Positions 32,970 through 43,100 of a stretch of DNA of 64,000 nucleotides are shown in pieces. The DNA lies in contig NC_092661.1 in NCBI RefSeq assembly GCF_032118995.1, positions 14,429,506 through 14,493,505 on the forward strand, given 5' to 3'. Within the stretch, counting starts at the first letter, position 1, and every line of letters starts with the position of its first letter. The notes below the pieces were generated by a model that was given only the letters and a program-made list of their open reading frames with translations, was not told the DNA's origin and made no database searches. Source of the stretch: Asterias amurensis. Lineage: Eukaryota > Echinodermata > Asteroidea > Forcipulatida > Asteriidae. The position numbers and the translations under genes are program-made.

Positions 32970-35900
32970 TCAAAATATTCCGATCTTCAATTTGTGTCCG
33001 TTCTTTGCCTGAGGTATGATGTATTTCTCAAAGAGTCCAAATAGATCGGCTCTCAACTCGGGTATGTCGCACATCCTTCGGAATTTTACGTCCCTCCAGT
33101 TCCAGTCCAGGACGACGTAGCGAGTCCCGCTCAGATTGAGGGCCTCTTGCTGTAGGAGGGCAGCGATTCTGTTGGGCGTTCCAACCGCAAACTGAGTGCG
33201 GTTCTTGGCAAGGAAACTTGTCTGTTCCTGGATCTGCAAGGATGAACAATGAGTGAAAAGTTAAAACAAATCTACTTGTTTTTGTTTTTAATTGAAATGA
33301 TGATATAGTCAAACAGTCAAAAGCCAATAGTCTGTTTTATTGTCACTTTGCATACATACAGTGCCATTCACTTTGGTTTTGCAGGTCTAAAAACATTCAA
33401 ATTATAAAAATACAATACACACTAAAACCACATTGCACATGTCGGCTACACAATAACAAATAAAAAAAATTAAAAGCTGGGCCAAATTTCATGGCTCTGC
33501 TTACCGCCCAATTATGCGCTGACGATCTCGATTCTCCGCTTACGTGCGAATTTCTGCGCTAGCCTTGTAAGCGTAGAATGCCTAGTAACAGGGAGTACGC
33601 AGGCGCAGAAGCCAAAATTTGTTGCTAACCCGTGAAATACGCTTGCCGTAAGCACACAATTCCCTGCTTCCTTAAGCTGTAAGCAGAGCCATGAAATTGG
33701 GCCCTGATCTTTGTTACCTTCATGTGTTTTGAGAAGAGCTTTGCACTGACACACTGTTTGCCTTTGAAGTCGTTGGCGTCTCTGTTGACGTCGACGGCCC
33801 GCCTTGCCGAGGAACTAATGACCAGGAGGAGACATGTCTTGGTCTCTTTGGGCCTCTTGGCCTCGAGGTCTCTGCCCCAGCGTGGTACAGCAGTCTCCAA
33901 GTAAGAGGATAGGGGTAGGGAGGAGGCGTTGTGCTCAAGGAAGTCAGATTCTAAACGGAAAGGAATCATAACGAGTCTTATTATTAAGAAGAATGACGAA
34001 GGCTGTTTGGAAAATTCCAAAGGAAATCAATTTGAAGTATGCATATTTTTTTTTACTAATTTTGGTTTTATCCATATATACACCAAATTCAATTTAGCAG
34101 TGTACACTCTGTACTTTTCCCTTGCTCTGAGAAAAAAAATCAAAGGCGTATTATAACTCGGGTAGGATTTGAACCCATGACCTTTGCAATGTTTATTTTT
34201 AGGCAAACCAAAACTATCACTTGTTGACGTTTGCTAACTTCTAAATCTATGAGTTTGAAGTTACGCTATTAGCTCCACTCGTTTGGTGCAGGCTCCTACC
34301 CAACTTGCTATTTCCACAACATTACAAAGGAGGCTGTTGAGACAAGGTCGGCAGTACACAAGCCATGGGAACTTCACATAATACCAGCAGCAAGATGTCC
34401 ACTTTTCTCACCTGCTAGTTGGAGATCTTCCAGTTCAAGAGGAGACAGCTTTTGCTTGAAATATCCATCCATCTTGGTCAAGACTTCCTTGGGTGTTGCA
34501 GGTTTGGGGGTGCTTTTCGATAAATACTCACTGATTTTTTGCTGTTTCACAGAGAAATAAATAATAATAAATAATAATAATAATATTTATTAAGCGCCTC
34601 ACGCTAAACCAACCCTGAGGTGCTTTACAACAAAAAACATTCAAAGAGTAATAAGAGACAATCTACAAAAAGGGAACACTTAGGGTATACCCTTATAATT
34701 AAAATAGCTGTGTGGTAGGGCCTCCATACATAAAGTGAAAACAATAGAGAGCTGTTTTTACAAAGATTCAAAATAAAAAATACCAGTGGTTGTCACAAAA
34801 ACAAACCAATACAAAATATAAAAAAATGCTAAAACACTCAAGCGAGACAGTGCTAAATACGAACTACATAGATTGACTAAAACTAAGTTGTCCAAAATAA
34901 ATGTGACCAAGCATTTATACCATTGGTCCATTTGGTTGGTAAGTTGTTGGCAACAGCTAATTGTATTATCACAAAATGTTTGGCAATACTAAGCTTGGGC
35001 GATACCACGATATTATCGAATATCGCGATACTAATTTGGAAACGATTTCGATATCGGATCAATTAGGTTTTAATCGAAATATTGATATATCGTGATATAT
35101 CGCGAGATCGATTAAGTATCGCGATATCGCGATGTACATGTTTTTCCTAGCTGAGACATCTTGCACCCCATAGGTTTGGAGTAAAACCAGAAGAATAGGT
35201 CATTAGAACACCTCTCTTATGCTATGACTGTCTCTTCTACAACTTTCATTGGGAGTTTGAAGACTGATGATGTCAAGTTTAATTAATCGCGATTCTTTCG
35301 AATATCGCGATATATTGTCGGCGATATATCGTGAATAAAATAAAATCGATATCGCCCAAGCTTAGGCAATACAATTAAGAGAGGAACATGTGCATTTTCA
35401 AAACATTATTAACAACAGATTTGTTGTTAAAGACACTGGACACTATTGGTATTTGTCAAACACCAGTCTTCTAACTTGGTATATCTCAACATATGCAGTA
35501 AATAACAAACCTGTGAAAATTTTAGCTTGATTGGTCGTCGGAGTTGCAAGATAACTATGAAAGAAAAAACACCCTTGTCACACGAAGTTGTGTGCTTTCA
35601 GATGCTTGATTTCGAAACCTCAAATTCTAAATCTGAGGTCTCGAAATCAAATTTGTAGAAAATTACTTCTTTCTCGAAAACTATGTCACTTCAGAGGGAG
35701 CCGTTTCTCACAATGTTTTATACTATCAACCTGTCTCCATTACTCGTTACCAAGTGAGGTTTTATGCTGATTTGCCCTGACCCTTTTCCATTCAGTGAGT
35801 AGCCAGAAGGAGCAGTAAGCTTGTCATTTCATTGGTCTCACCAGCTTTATTGTCACTTGGTCTATTCCTTCATGACGCTTTTCAGTTCAACACTGAACTA

Positions 35901-36523
35901 GCCAGCTGGTCCACTTGGAGAGAATTTGAACAGAGCGTTTTAACAGAACACTTGGTCAGTTTAAACAGGACACTGATCAGATGTGATGTCTGCCCTCAGA
36001 CACACTTCTTACCTTTGTTCTTCTTTTCCTTTTACTGGATTTTTGGCCGCCTTCATTGTTTTCACTTTCAGCTTTCCTCTTTGTGTGTGACACTCCTCTT
36101 ATCTCAGATTTACCAGCTTCGGTGAAAAGAAAAGAAAGTTCTGAACATGCTGAATAAAGTTCCGGGAAAGTTCCGTATGGCGCCACCACTTTTTCATTCG
36201 ATATGAAATAATATAGTATCTAATTTACCTCAATGAGATATCCCTTTTTGTAAAAATGAGTGAAAAAGTGGTGGCGCCATACGGAAAGTTATCCAAATAA
36301 CAGTAACACGCACACCATGATACACGGGTCCGTGATGTGCACACAGTGCACACACGTGTGACGACGTAACTACTCTGTCTAAAAAATGATAAATTTATAG
36401 TTAGTTTCGCCCGCCGTTTTCCGTGAAATGAAAAAAAAGCTACGTACCCAAATCGTCATTTTCGTCATTCTTAGAAGTGTCACTAGGGTCCAGCCACCAT
36501 TCATCTCCCAAATCATCCCCCAT
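32970..36523 (-). CDS. CMSS1: CMSS1 ribosomal small-subunit biogenesis protein, 5 exons
   Basis: Exons (minus strand): 36523-36448, 36116-36013, 34541-34412, 33950-33718 and 33233-32970. All join in phase to 268 aa; human CMSS1 is about 279 aa. The N-terminus MGDDLGDEWW closely matches the human MADDLGDEWW, which fixes the start. Then come a Lys/Glu-rich basic region (KRKAESENNEGG, KSSKRKRRTK), a segment like the human LPEDLQKLM part (KQKLSPLELEDLQL), the conserved LLLVISSSARRAVD and KQCVSAKLFSKHMK blocks, and the C-terminal GTPNRIAALL...VVLDWNWRDVKFRRMCDIPEL block shared with Cms1 proteins. The family is linked to small ribosomal subunit (SSU processome) biogenesis in the nucleolus. Intron 2 carries a hAT-like MITE with 8-bp target duplication. 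Head to head with HGD. Confidence 0.95.
33477..33705. mobile_element. MITE in CMSS1 intron 4
   Basis: Inverted ends 'ttcatggctctgcttaccg' and 'taagcagagccatgaaatt' match the copy at 21347-21600. Its right edge lies about 12 bp from the exon 4 donor at 33717-33716. Confidence 0.85.
34150..34325 (-). repeat. tRNA-like interspersed repeat, CMSS1 intron 3
   Basis: The complement of 'ggatttgaacccatgac' gives a B-box-like GGGTTCAAATCC. The surrounding sequence does not fold as a functional tRNA with acceptor and anticodon stems. Probably a tRNA-derived SINE fragment. Confidence 0.4.
34562..34690 (-). repeat. Retroelement-tail-like repeat (TAA)n
   Basis: A (ATAATA)n tract at 34560-34585, then 'tatttattaagcgcctc' and 'ggtgctttacaa', resembling the 3' end of LINE/SINE copies common in marine invertebrates. 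In CMSS1 intron 2, beside the exon 3 acceptor. Confidence 0.45.
34982..35372. mobile_element. hAT-like MITE with 8-bp target-site duplication
   Basis: The element at 34990-35364 has termini TAAGCTTGGGCGATA and TATCGCCCAAGCTTA and is full of 'tatcgcgata' words. It is flanked by identical GGCAATAC at 34982-34989 and 35365-35372. An 8-bp duplication is the hallmark of hAT transposition. It is non-coding and lies in CMSS1 intron 2. Confidence 0.9.
35429..35780. mobile_element. Family-A MITE, 3'-truncated, CMSS1 intron 2
   Basis: The left end 'gacactggacactattggta' follows TTAA, with internal words 'gatatctcaacatatgcag'-like and 'cgaaacctcaaattctaa'. The copy stops after 'gaggttttatgctga' without the right terminus. 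Confidence 0.7.
36171..36288. mobile_element. Hairpin MITE (TTCCGTATGGCGCCACCAC), CMSS1 intron 1
   Basis: Inverted ends 'ttccgtatggcgccaccac' and 'gtggtggcgccatacggaa' with an AT-rich centre ('aatttacctcaatgagatat'). The same element is at 37868-37970 in HGD intron 1, inverted. Related hairpins are at 4463-4571 and 6182-6290. Confidence 0.9.
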
Positions 36524-36599
36524 TCTGGTCCTAAATATTAACCTAAAACGTCAATAAAATAACCACACAAGCACGTGTGAAAATGTGTACCAGAACGTT

Positions 36600-36612
36600 T
36601 GACCTCTGACCT
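36600..36612 (-). promoter_or_regulatory. DR1 nuclear-receptor element upstream of CMSS1
   Basis: On the minus strand AGGTCAGAGGTCA: two perfect AGGTCA half-sites one base apart, 77 bp upstream of the CMSS1 ATG. DR1 is the binding layout for HNF4 and for RXR heterodimers and COUP-TF. Confidence 0.5.
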
Positions 36613-37088
36613 CACACCAGCGCAGCGCCCTCTCGTGTTTTAGTTTAAAGGAGTAGACGTTACAAATTAATAATAACACATTGTTTGCTGCATTACTTTA
36701 CAAAAATCATCACATAATCGGTACCAGGGAGATGTTTCCGTATAAATATTATAAAAAGGAGGGTCGTCAATTATATATTATGTACATCATATAGTTTTTA
36801 CAAACTTGCATTTAAAATTAAACTGCTTTATCGTAATTTTATTATTTCTAACAACTATCCAGAGCCCCTCCATGCACATAAAACGAAGAGGTCTTTCACT
36901 TAAGCATCGAACAATCCCCTTCATCATCCATGCAGTATTTTACACAAGTGCAAAAAAACAAACAATTAAATGTGGATAGATATATTACCTTTAAGTTTTG
37001 ACACCCGAGCCTCTGCCCCGCCCACCTTTTTGCTCCAATCAAAAAGCGTTCCACTACCACGTACGTGCGTGTGAAATGAGCCGCTTTC

Positions 37089-37101
37089 GGGTCAGAGGTC
37101 A
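37089..37101 (+). promoter_or_regulatory. DR1 nuclear-receptor element upstream of HGD
   Basis: GGGTCAGAGGTCA followed by AAGTACA, ending 18 bp before the HGD ATG. It shares GGTCAGAGGTCAAA with the CMSS1-side site in inverted orientation. HNF4-type control would suit a gene of amino-acid catabolism, but this is inference. Confidence 0.5.
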
Positions 37102-37119
37102 AAGTACATCTGCGTTAAA

Positions 37120-40100
37120 ATGGCTGACTACGGAAAGTTGAAGGTAGGCATTTTGATTGTAAAATCAACAAGGTTTTCACTCATTTTCAATCCACTGATT
37201 TAAAACTTCGTACATCATTGTTAGTTGGGCAGTAAAAGTTTGTTTTGAATTGTGTTTTTCTTGTTTGTTGGTGCCTAGGAAAAGGTTGAAAACATAATTC
37301 AAAGAAATTAATTAAAACTAGATTCGCACCATTTCAATTTGTTATTGATTGATTGCAAGTGTCAAATCAAAACAGAGAACTGTGTTTTTGTAGTTCAACT
37401 CTTGAACATGTTCGATCGGTTACTGTCATCAGTAAAACTGTAAATTCCCAATTTTGATTGCAAGTGTTAAAACAAAACAGAGAACTGTGTTTTTGTAGTT
37501 CAACTCTTGAACATGTTCGATCGGTTACTGTCATCAGTCAGCTTGTTAATAACGGTAACCAACACACACAGTCACAGTGAAGGCGAAGCTTGTGTAGGAT
37601 CGTCACGTCTCATAAATCTTTCAAAGTCAATCAATCATTCAAAGTATTCAAAGACAAATCAAACCATGTTTGATGTTCAAAAATCAAACTAACGTTAACA
37701 ATACATCAACTCTGAAATCATCAGATCAGTCATTATCACCATGATTATTGTGTTCAACTTTTTTTCTTCAAAGTTGATAACTAACAATAAAAATTTTATA
37801 CAGTAAAAAATAAGTGTTGGATTAAATATTGACCCATAATATGACACAATTCGAAAAAAGAATAACCTTCCGTATGGCGCCTCATTTTTACAAAAAGTGA
37901 TATCTCATTGAGGTAAATTAAATACAATATTATTTCATATTGAATGAAAAAATGGTGGCGCCATACGGAAACATTTCCTGAAAAAAAGGGAGTGCAGCGC
38001 CTCAGTAACTGGGTCTATTATTTTGGTACTTAAACTGGTGTGTCAGGGCCGAGCAGTTAAGACTGAAAAACACACCAAGTTCAAGCTCTGTCTGATATAT
38101 AGACCTTTAAATTTTGTTTAAGTGTCAATAGGCATTGTGGGAAAGAAAAGGGGGCATTGTAAGCCATGGTGATATGTCACATTTTTTTTGTCTGCAGTAC
38201 CTCAGTGGGTTTGGCAACGAGTTTGCCTCTGAAGATCCAAGATGTCCTAATGCACTACCAAAAGGACAGGTGAGAAGTAGTTATAAATAATCCACAAGTT
38301 TGATACACATTTTAATGTATTATAGGGTGTGGTGAACTCATCCCGCCTACTCCAAGTCCAATCTGATCTTTGAAAGAATTTCATTAGTTTTTAATCGTTT
38401 AGTTGTTCTTAAAAAAACAGCCATCATGTTTTTGTGTTGATAATTTGACAAAGATGTTGTGCATATATAGATTAAATAGCCAATAAAGGATGATCTCAAT
38501 TACATAGATATTATAGTTTTCTAATAGCTGCAGTCCATAGGAAACAGTAAAAAATATAGTCTCTTACCTCACATTAAAACATGGTAAAAATGGGTTTTTC
38601 TCCAGAACGCTCAAAGCCAAATTTCTAAAAAATGCAGGGTCAAACAATCCCAGCGACAAAGGAATCGTGACGTCAGTGAATCTATTTGATGTGGAAAATA
38701 GCATCCTCAGTTCACACCCAATTAGGAGAAAATCGTCACTGGCGTCAAGGGGTCATTATAATAGATAAGCTGTTTTTGACTCTCAGCTGAAAAAGCCGCG
38801 CGGCCGGGTGCAATTTATTTATTTTTGTTGGAAATGGTTAGTTTAAATAACAGTCAGTGACTTCTTTTTTAACAGAACAACCCCCAGAAGTGTGCGTATG
38901 GTCTGTATGCTGAACAGCTCTCTGGTACAGCATTCACTGCACCAAGGGTCCACAATAAGCGGACGTGGTTGTACCGCATTCGACCGTCTGTCCTCCATGG
39001 GAAATTCAAGCCGTTACATCAAGGTAACCTGAGTCACAACTGGGACGAGTGGCATCCTGACCCTAACCAGGTAATAAGCTGCAGATTAGAGGGACGATCC
39101 CGACTGACTCGGAATGTCAATTGCAGCCAGGTTGGATTGTTAATCCCCACCAACCCGGAATCTCATTTTGAGTCAGTTGTTGATATGAGTCAGGTCAGAT
39201 TGTTGATCCTACTGACCCGAATCTCATTCTGAGTCAGGTTGGATAGTTGATCTGAGTCAGGTCAGATTGTTAATCCTACTGACCTGGATCTCATCTTGAG
39301 TCAGGTTGAATTGTTGATCTGAGTCAGGTCAGATTGTTGATCCTACTGACCTGGATCTCATTCTGAGTCAGGTTGGATAGTTGATCTGAGTCAGGTCAGA
39401 TTAATGATCTTACTGACCTGGATCTTATTCTCAGTCAGGTTGGATTGTTGTTCTGAGTCAGGGTCAGATTGTTGATCCTACTGACCTGTATCTCATTCTG
39501 AGTCAGGTTGGATTGTTGATCTGAGTCAGGTTGGATTGTTGATCTGAGTCAGGGTTAGATTGTTGATAATACCGACCTGGATCTCATTCTGAGTCAGGTT
39601 GGATTGTTGATCTGAGTCAGGTCAGATTGTTGATCCCTACTGACCTGGATCTCATTCTGAGTCAGGTTGGATTGTTGATGAGGCCACTGTTTTGACCACA
39701 TTTCAATCTTGACCAATACTTTTTATATTGTGTTTGCTTGATAGATGAGATGGCACCCATTTGCATTACCCGACCCATCTCTTGGAAGAGTGGATTTTGT
39801 TGAGGTAAGAAAGCATAAAACAAACCTAAACAAGGCACCTTGTTTGCTGGCGTGCTGGAGTTTTCATCGAAGTTCATCAGCCATTGTAATAGCCTACACT
39901 CAATTAGATTTGAAACAAATTGAGGTACAATCTAAGCCTTCTCCCGAGCTGATTAAATCAGCAAAAATTTTCAGATTGTATTATGAGGGCCAATTAAACA
40001 ACCCTATAGTTAGTGGTTGTGCACATTTAAGTTGTGACCAAAATAATGTTTGGGAAGTCAGCTTTCACCTTTGTGTATGCCTTGACTGCAGTTTGGTTCT

Positions 40101-43100
40101 AGAATTGTGGTCACAATCTTTAAAAAGGAGTAATTTACAGAGCTTAAAACGCAAGGTATCACACACAATTAATGAAACGCACCACTAGGTTTATTGAATG
40201 ATTTTTCCATTCTATGCTTGGCTTTGATACATGCTGTGTACTTTCAGGGTATGAATACAGTGTGTGGTGCCGGAGATTGTAGAAGTCGTAATGGGATTGC
40301 TGTACATGTCTTCACCTGTAATGCATCTATGGGGGATAAGTATGTGTACAACTTTCATGATTTCAGACTTAAAGTTTTATCACTTTGGGACAAAGGACTC
40401 GGGTCTAATTTCATAAAACTGCCGCAAGCACACAAAAAGTATCTCAGCACAAAGCAATTGTGATTACTAATTCCATGTCTCCTGACGATGACTAGAGCAA
40501 GCTAGTCAAAACGTTGAGACCAACCCAAGAACTGACTCCGCCTAAGGAGGGGATGTGACTTTTTATGTCAAATATTAGTCAGTTTTCCTTGTGATATATT
40601 ATTAGATATGCAAAATTGTAAAAAACAACTTATGTTGAAATTCTCCTTTACAGAAACTTTTTATTTTGTCTGATAATAATAGACATGATGAGTACAGTAT
40701 TAAGTTGTATAACTGTAAACCTGTGTGTCGTCTGTGAGTACCCTCACATGTACATTAACATTTAGCCTACCTGCAACTGTCTGTTTGCGCTCCTTAATTT
40801 TGCCATATGTTGCTAGGGTACAAGGGTCAACATGGTGTCACATGTACAGTCTGTGACTGGTACCCTGATATTTTGTTGCTTAGTAACCATTTTTTAAACC
40901 AATTTTGATATTTGTGGGTTTTTTATGCAGATGTTTTTACAATTCCGATGGAGACTTCCTAATTGGTAAGACTTCCCATCTATGATTTCATTTGAAAAAT
41001 AATAAAACGCTGTTCCCTTTAAGCCATTGGACACTTCCTGAACAGAACAAAAATTAAAAGTCCACAGATTTACAAATAACTTACATGGTTTACAGAAGGT
41101 AATGGTGAAAGACTTCCCTTGAAATATTATTCCATTAAATGCTTTACTTTTTGAGAAAACATTAAAGCAATTACCGGTTCTCGAATCGAGAATAACAGAT
41201 TTATCTTAAACACATGTCATGACACGGCGAATCGTGCGGAAACAAGGGTGGGTTTTCCCGGTATTTTCTCCCGACTCCGATGACCGATTGAGCCTAAATT
41301 TTCACAGGTTTGTTATTTTATATATAAGTTGTGAAACACGAAGTGTGGGCCTTTGGACAATTCTGTTTACCGATGTTGTGCGATTGCTTTAAAGCTCATA
41401 TTTTCATTAATTCCACAAGACCTATAAAAAGTCTCATGTTAACAAACTTGTTTTTGAATCTTACACACATTGATGAATGTCCTCTCTCCTCATTTGTTTT
41501 GTGCAGTTCCCCAGAAGGGCACATTGATGATAACGACTGAGTTTGGTCGCATGTCAGTCGCACCCAACGAGATCTGCGTCATTCAGGTTAGATTAGTGCT
41601 GTAGTTTCTCTCATTTTGTTTATGTCAGGCATTTAAAAACAAGCCTTTTTGCCTTCTGTGAATGCCTTATTGGTTTGCTCTGTATACAGTACATTCTATT
41701 TGTTCATTTCAGTTTCATTTTCTTGGCCTGTTCTTGATTGTCTTTGACTATAATAATTGTACTTTTAAATTTGTTTATTATTCTGCTTTTTTTTTCACCA
41801 ATGTGGAAATAAATGTTGACTGAATTAAAATTGAATTGGTAGTCCCCCACTATACCTGGGCCCAATTTCATAGAGCTGCTTAAGCAAAAATTTTGCTTTT
41901 ATAAGCAAAAAATTCATTGCTTAGTAAAATCAAATTACCGGCCAAGACTCCACTCAGTTGTAATGCTAAGTAAACAACAGCTTAATACTAGTCATAAGCA
42001 ATGTATATGGCAGGAAATTTTGGCCAGTAACATGTGTAAAATAAGCGAGCTATTTTCGTGCTTAAGCAAAGTAAGTTTTTGCTTAAGCAGCTCTATGAAA
42101 TTGGCCCCTGGCATACAAAGCACCAAAAGTCATAGATGAAGACCTTCATTCAATGCTGCCACCATCAAAGTCATGTTCCCAGCAAACAATAGTTACAATG
42201 ATGCATTCTACCAAACAGGACCAACCTATTTTCCCTCTAAGCCTCTTTGTATACCATGCCAACGTTGGGAAGAGGGTAACCCCACCCCTCCCAAAGTTCC
42301 AGCACTTCATCACACTATTTTCCTCTCGTACAGAAGTGCCCCACCTAGAAATCCTCTAAAAAAAATCTGAGATTCTATTGCACACAATGAATGAGGGGGT
42401 ACACCTAGCCCTGGCGGCCTTACACTTTCGTATTGTACTACAGTGACGTCCTGGACATCAGGGTACATTTCTGGGGCGGAAAATTTTCACAGCTTCATAA
42501 CTCAAATCTTACCTGCAAGAAAGCACCAATTTCAACAAATTCACATTCCATGGCAGCATATGTTTTTCTGCGGTGGGTTTTGATCGTCATATATTCTTCA
42601 CAAATCCGTTACTTTCATGAAATAATGAAGCTCCCAACGTTAAGGAATTCCCGTTTTTGTTCGTACTCTCACAGTCTGCCGTGTGTACGGAAGACGCACG
42701 ACGCGCACATTTTGAATTGTGTTGCGTGTTAACGCTGTGCAGTCAAGATACGGTGACCAAGAATTCATGCGTCTTAGCTTGCATCATGCGTCTTGCACGC
42801 GAATGTATACGCGTACGCACGACAACAGACAACACTGTGAGAAAACGATCGAAACAGGAATTTTTTTACGTTGGAAGCTGCATTATTTCACGAAAATGAC
42901 GGATTTGTGAGGAATATATGAGAACCAAAACCCACCGCAAAAAAATATATGCCGCCATGGAATGTGAATATGTTGAAATTTATGGCTTGTTGCAGGTAAG
43001 ATTTAAGTTATGAAGCTGTGAAATTTTTCCGCCCCAGAAACGGGCCTCAATAGTTAGGACTCTGTTCCTGTGTACAGAGAAAGAGTCCTATATAGGGCTA

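Larger units (their letters stand above)
36524..37119. promoter_or_regulatory. Bidirectional CMSS1/HGD promoter interval
   Basis: The 596 bp between the two start codons must hold both promoters and 5' UTRs. No TATA box is obvious. DR1 elements lie near each end (36600-36612 and 37089-37101). The middle is AT-rich. Confidence 0.7.

Noticed and set aside
42657-42910. Overlapping 63-80 codon ORFs in HGD intron 7
   Set aside because: They lie in the GC-rich centre of a foldback element, overlap in several frames and show no transposase-like motifs.
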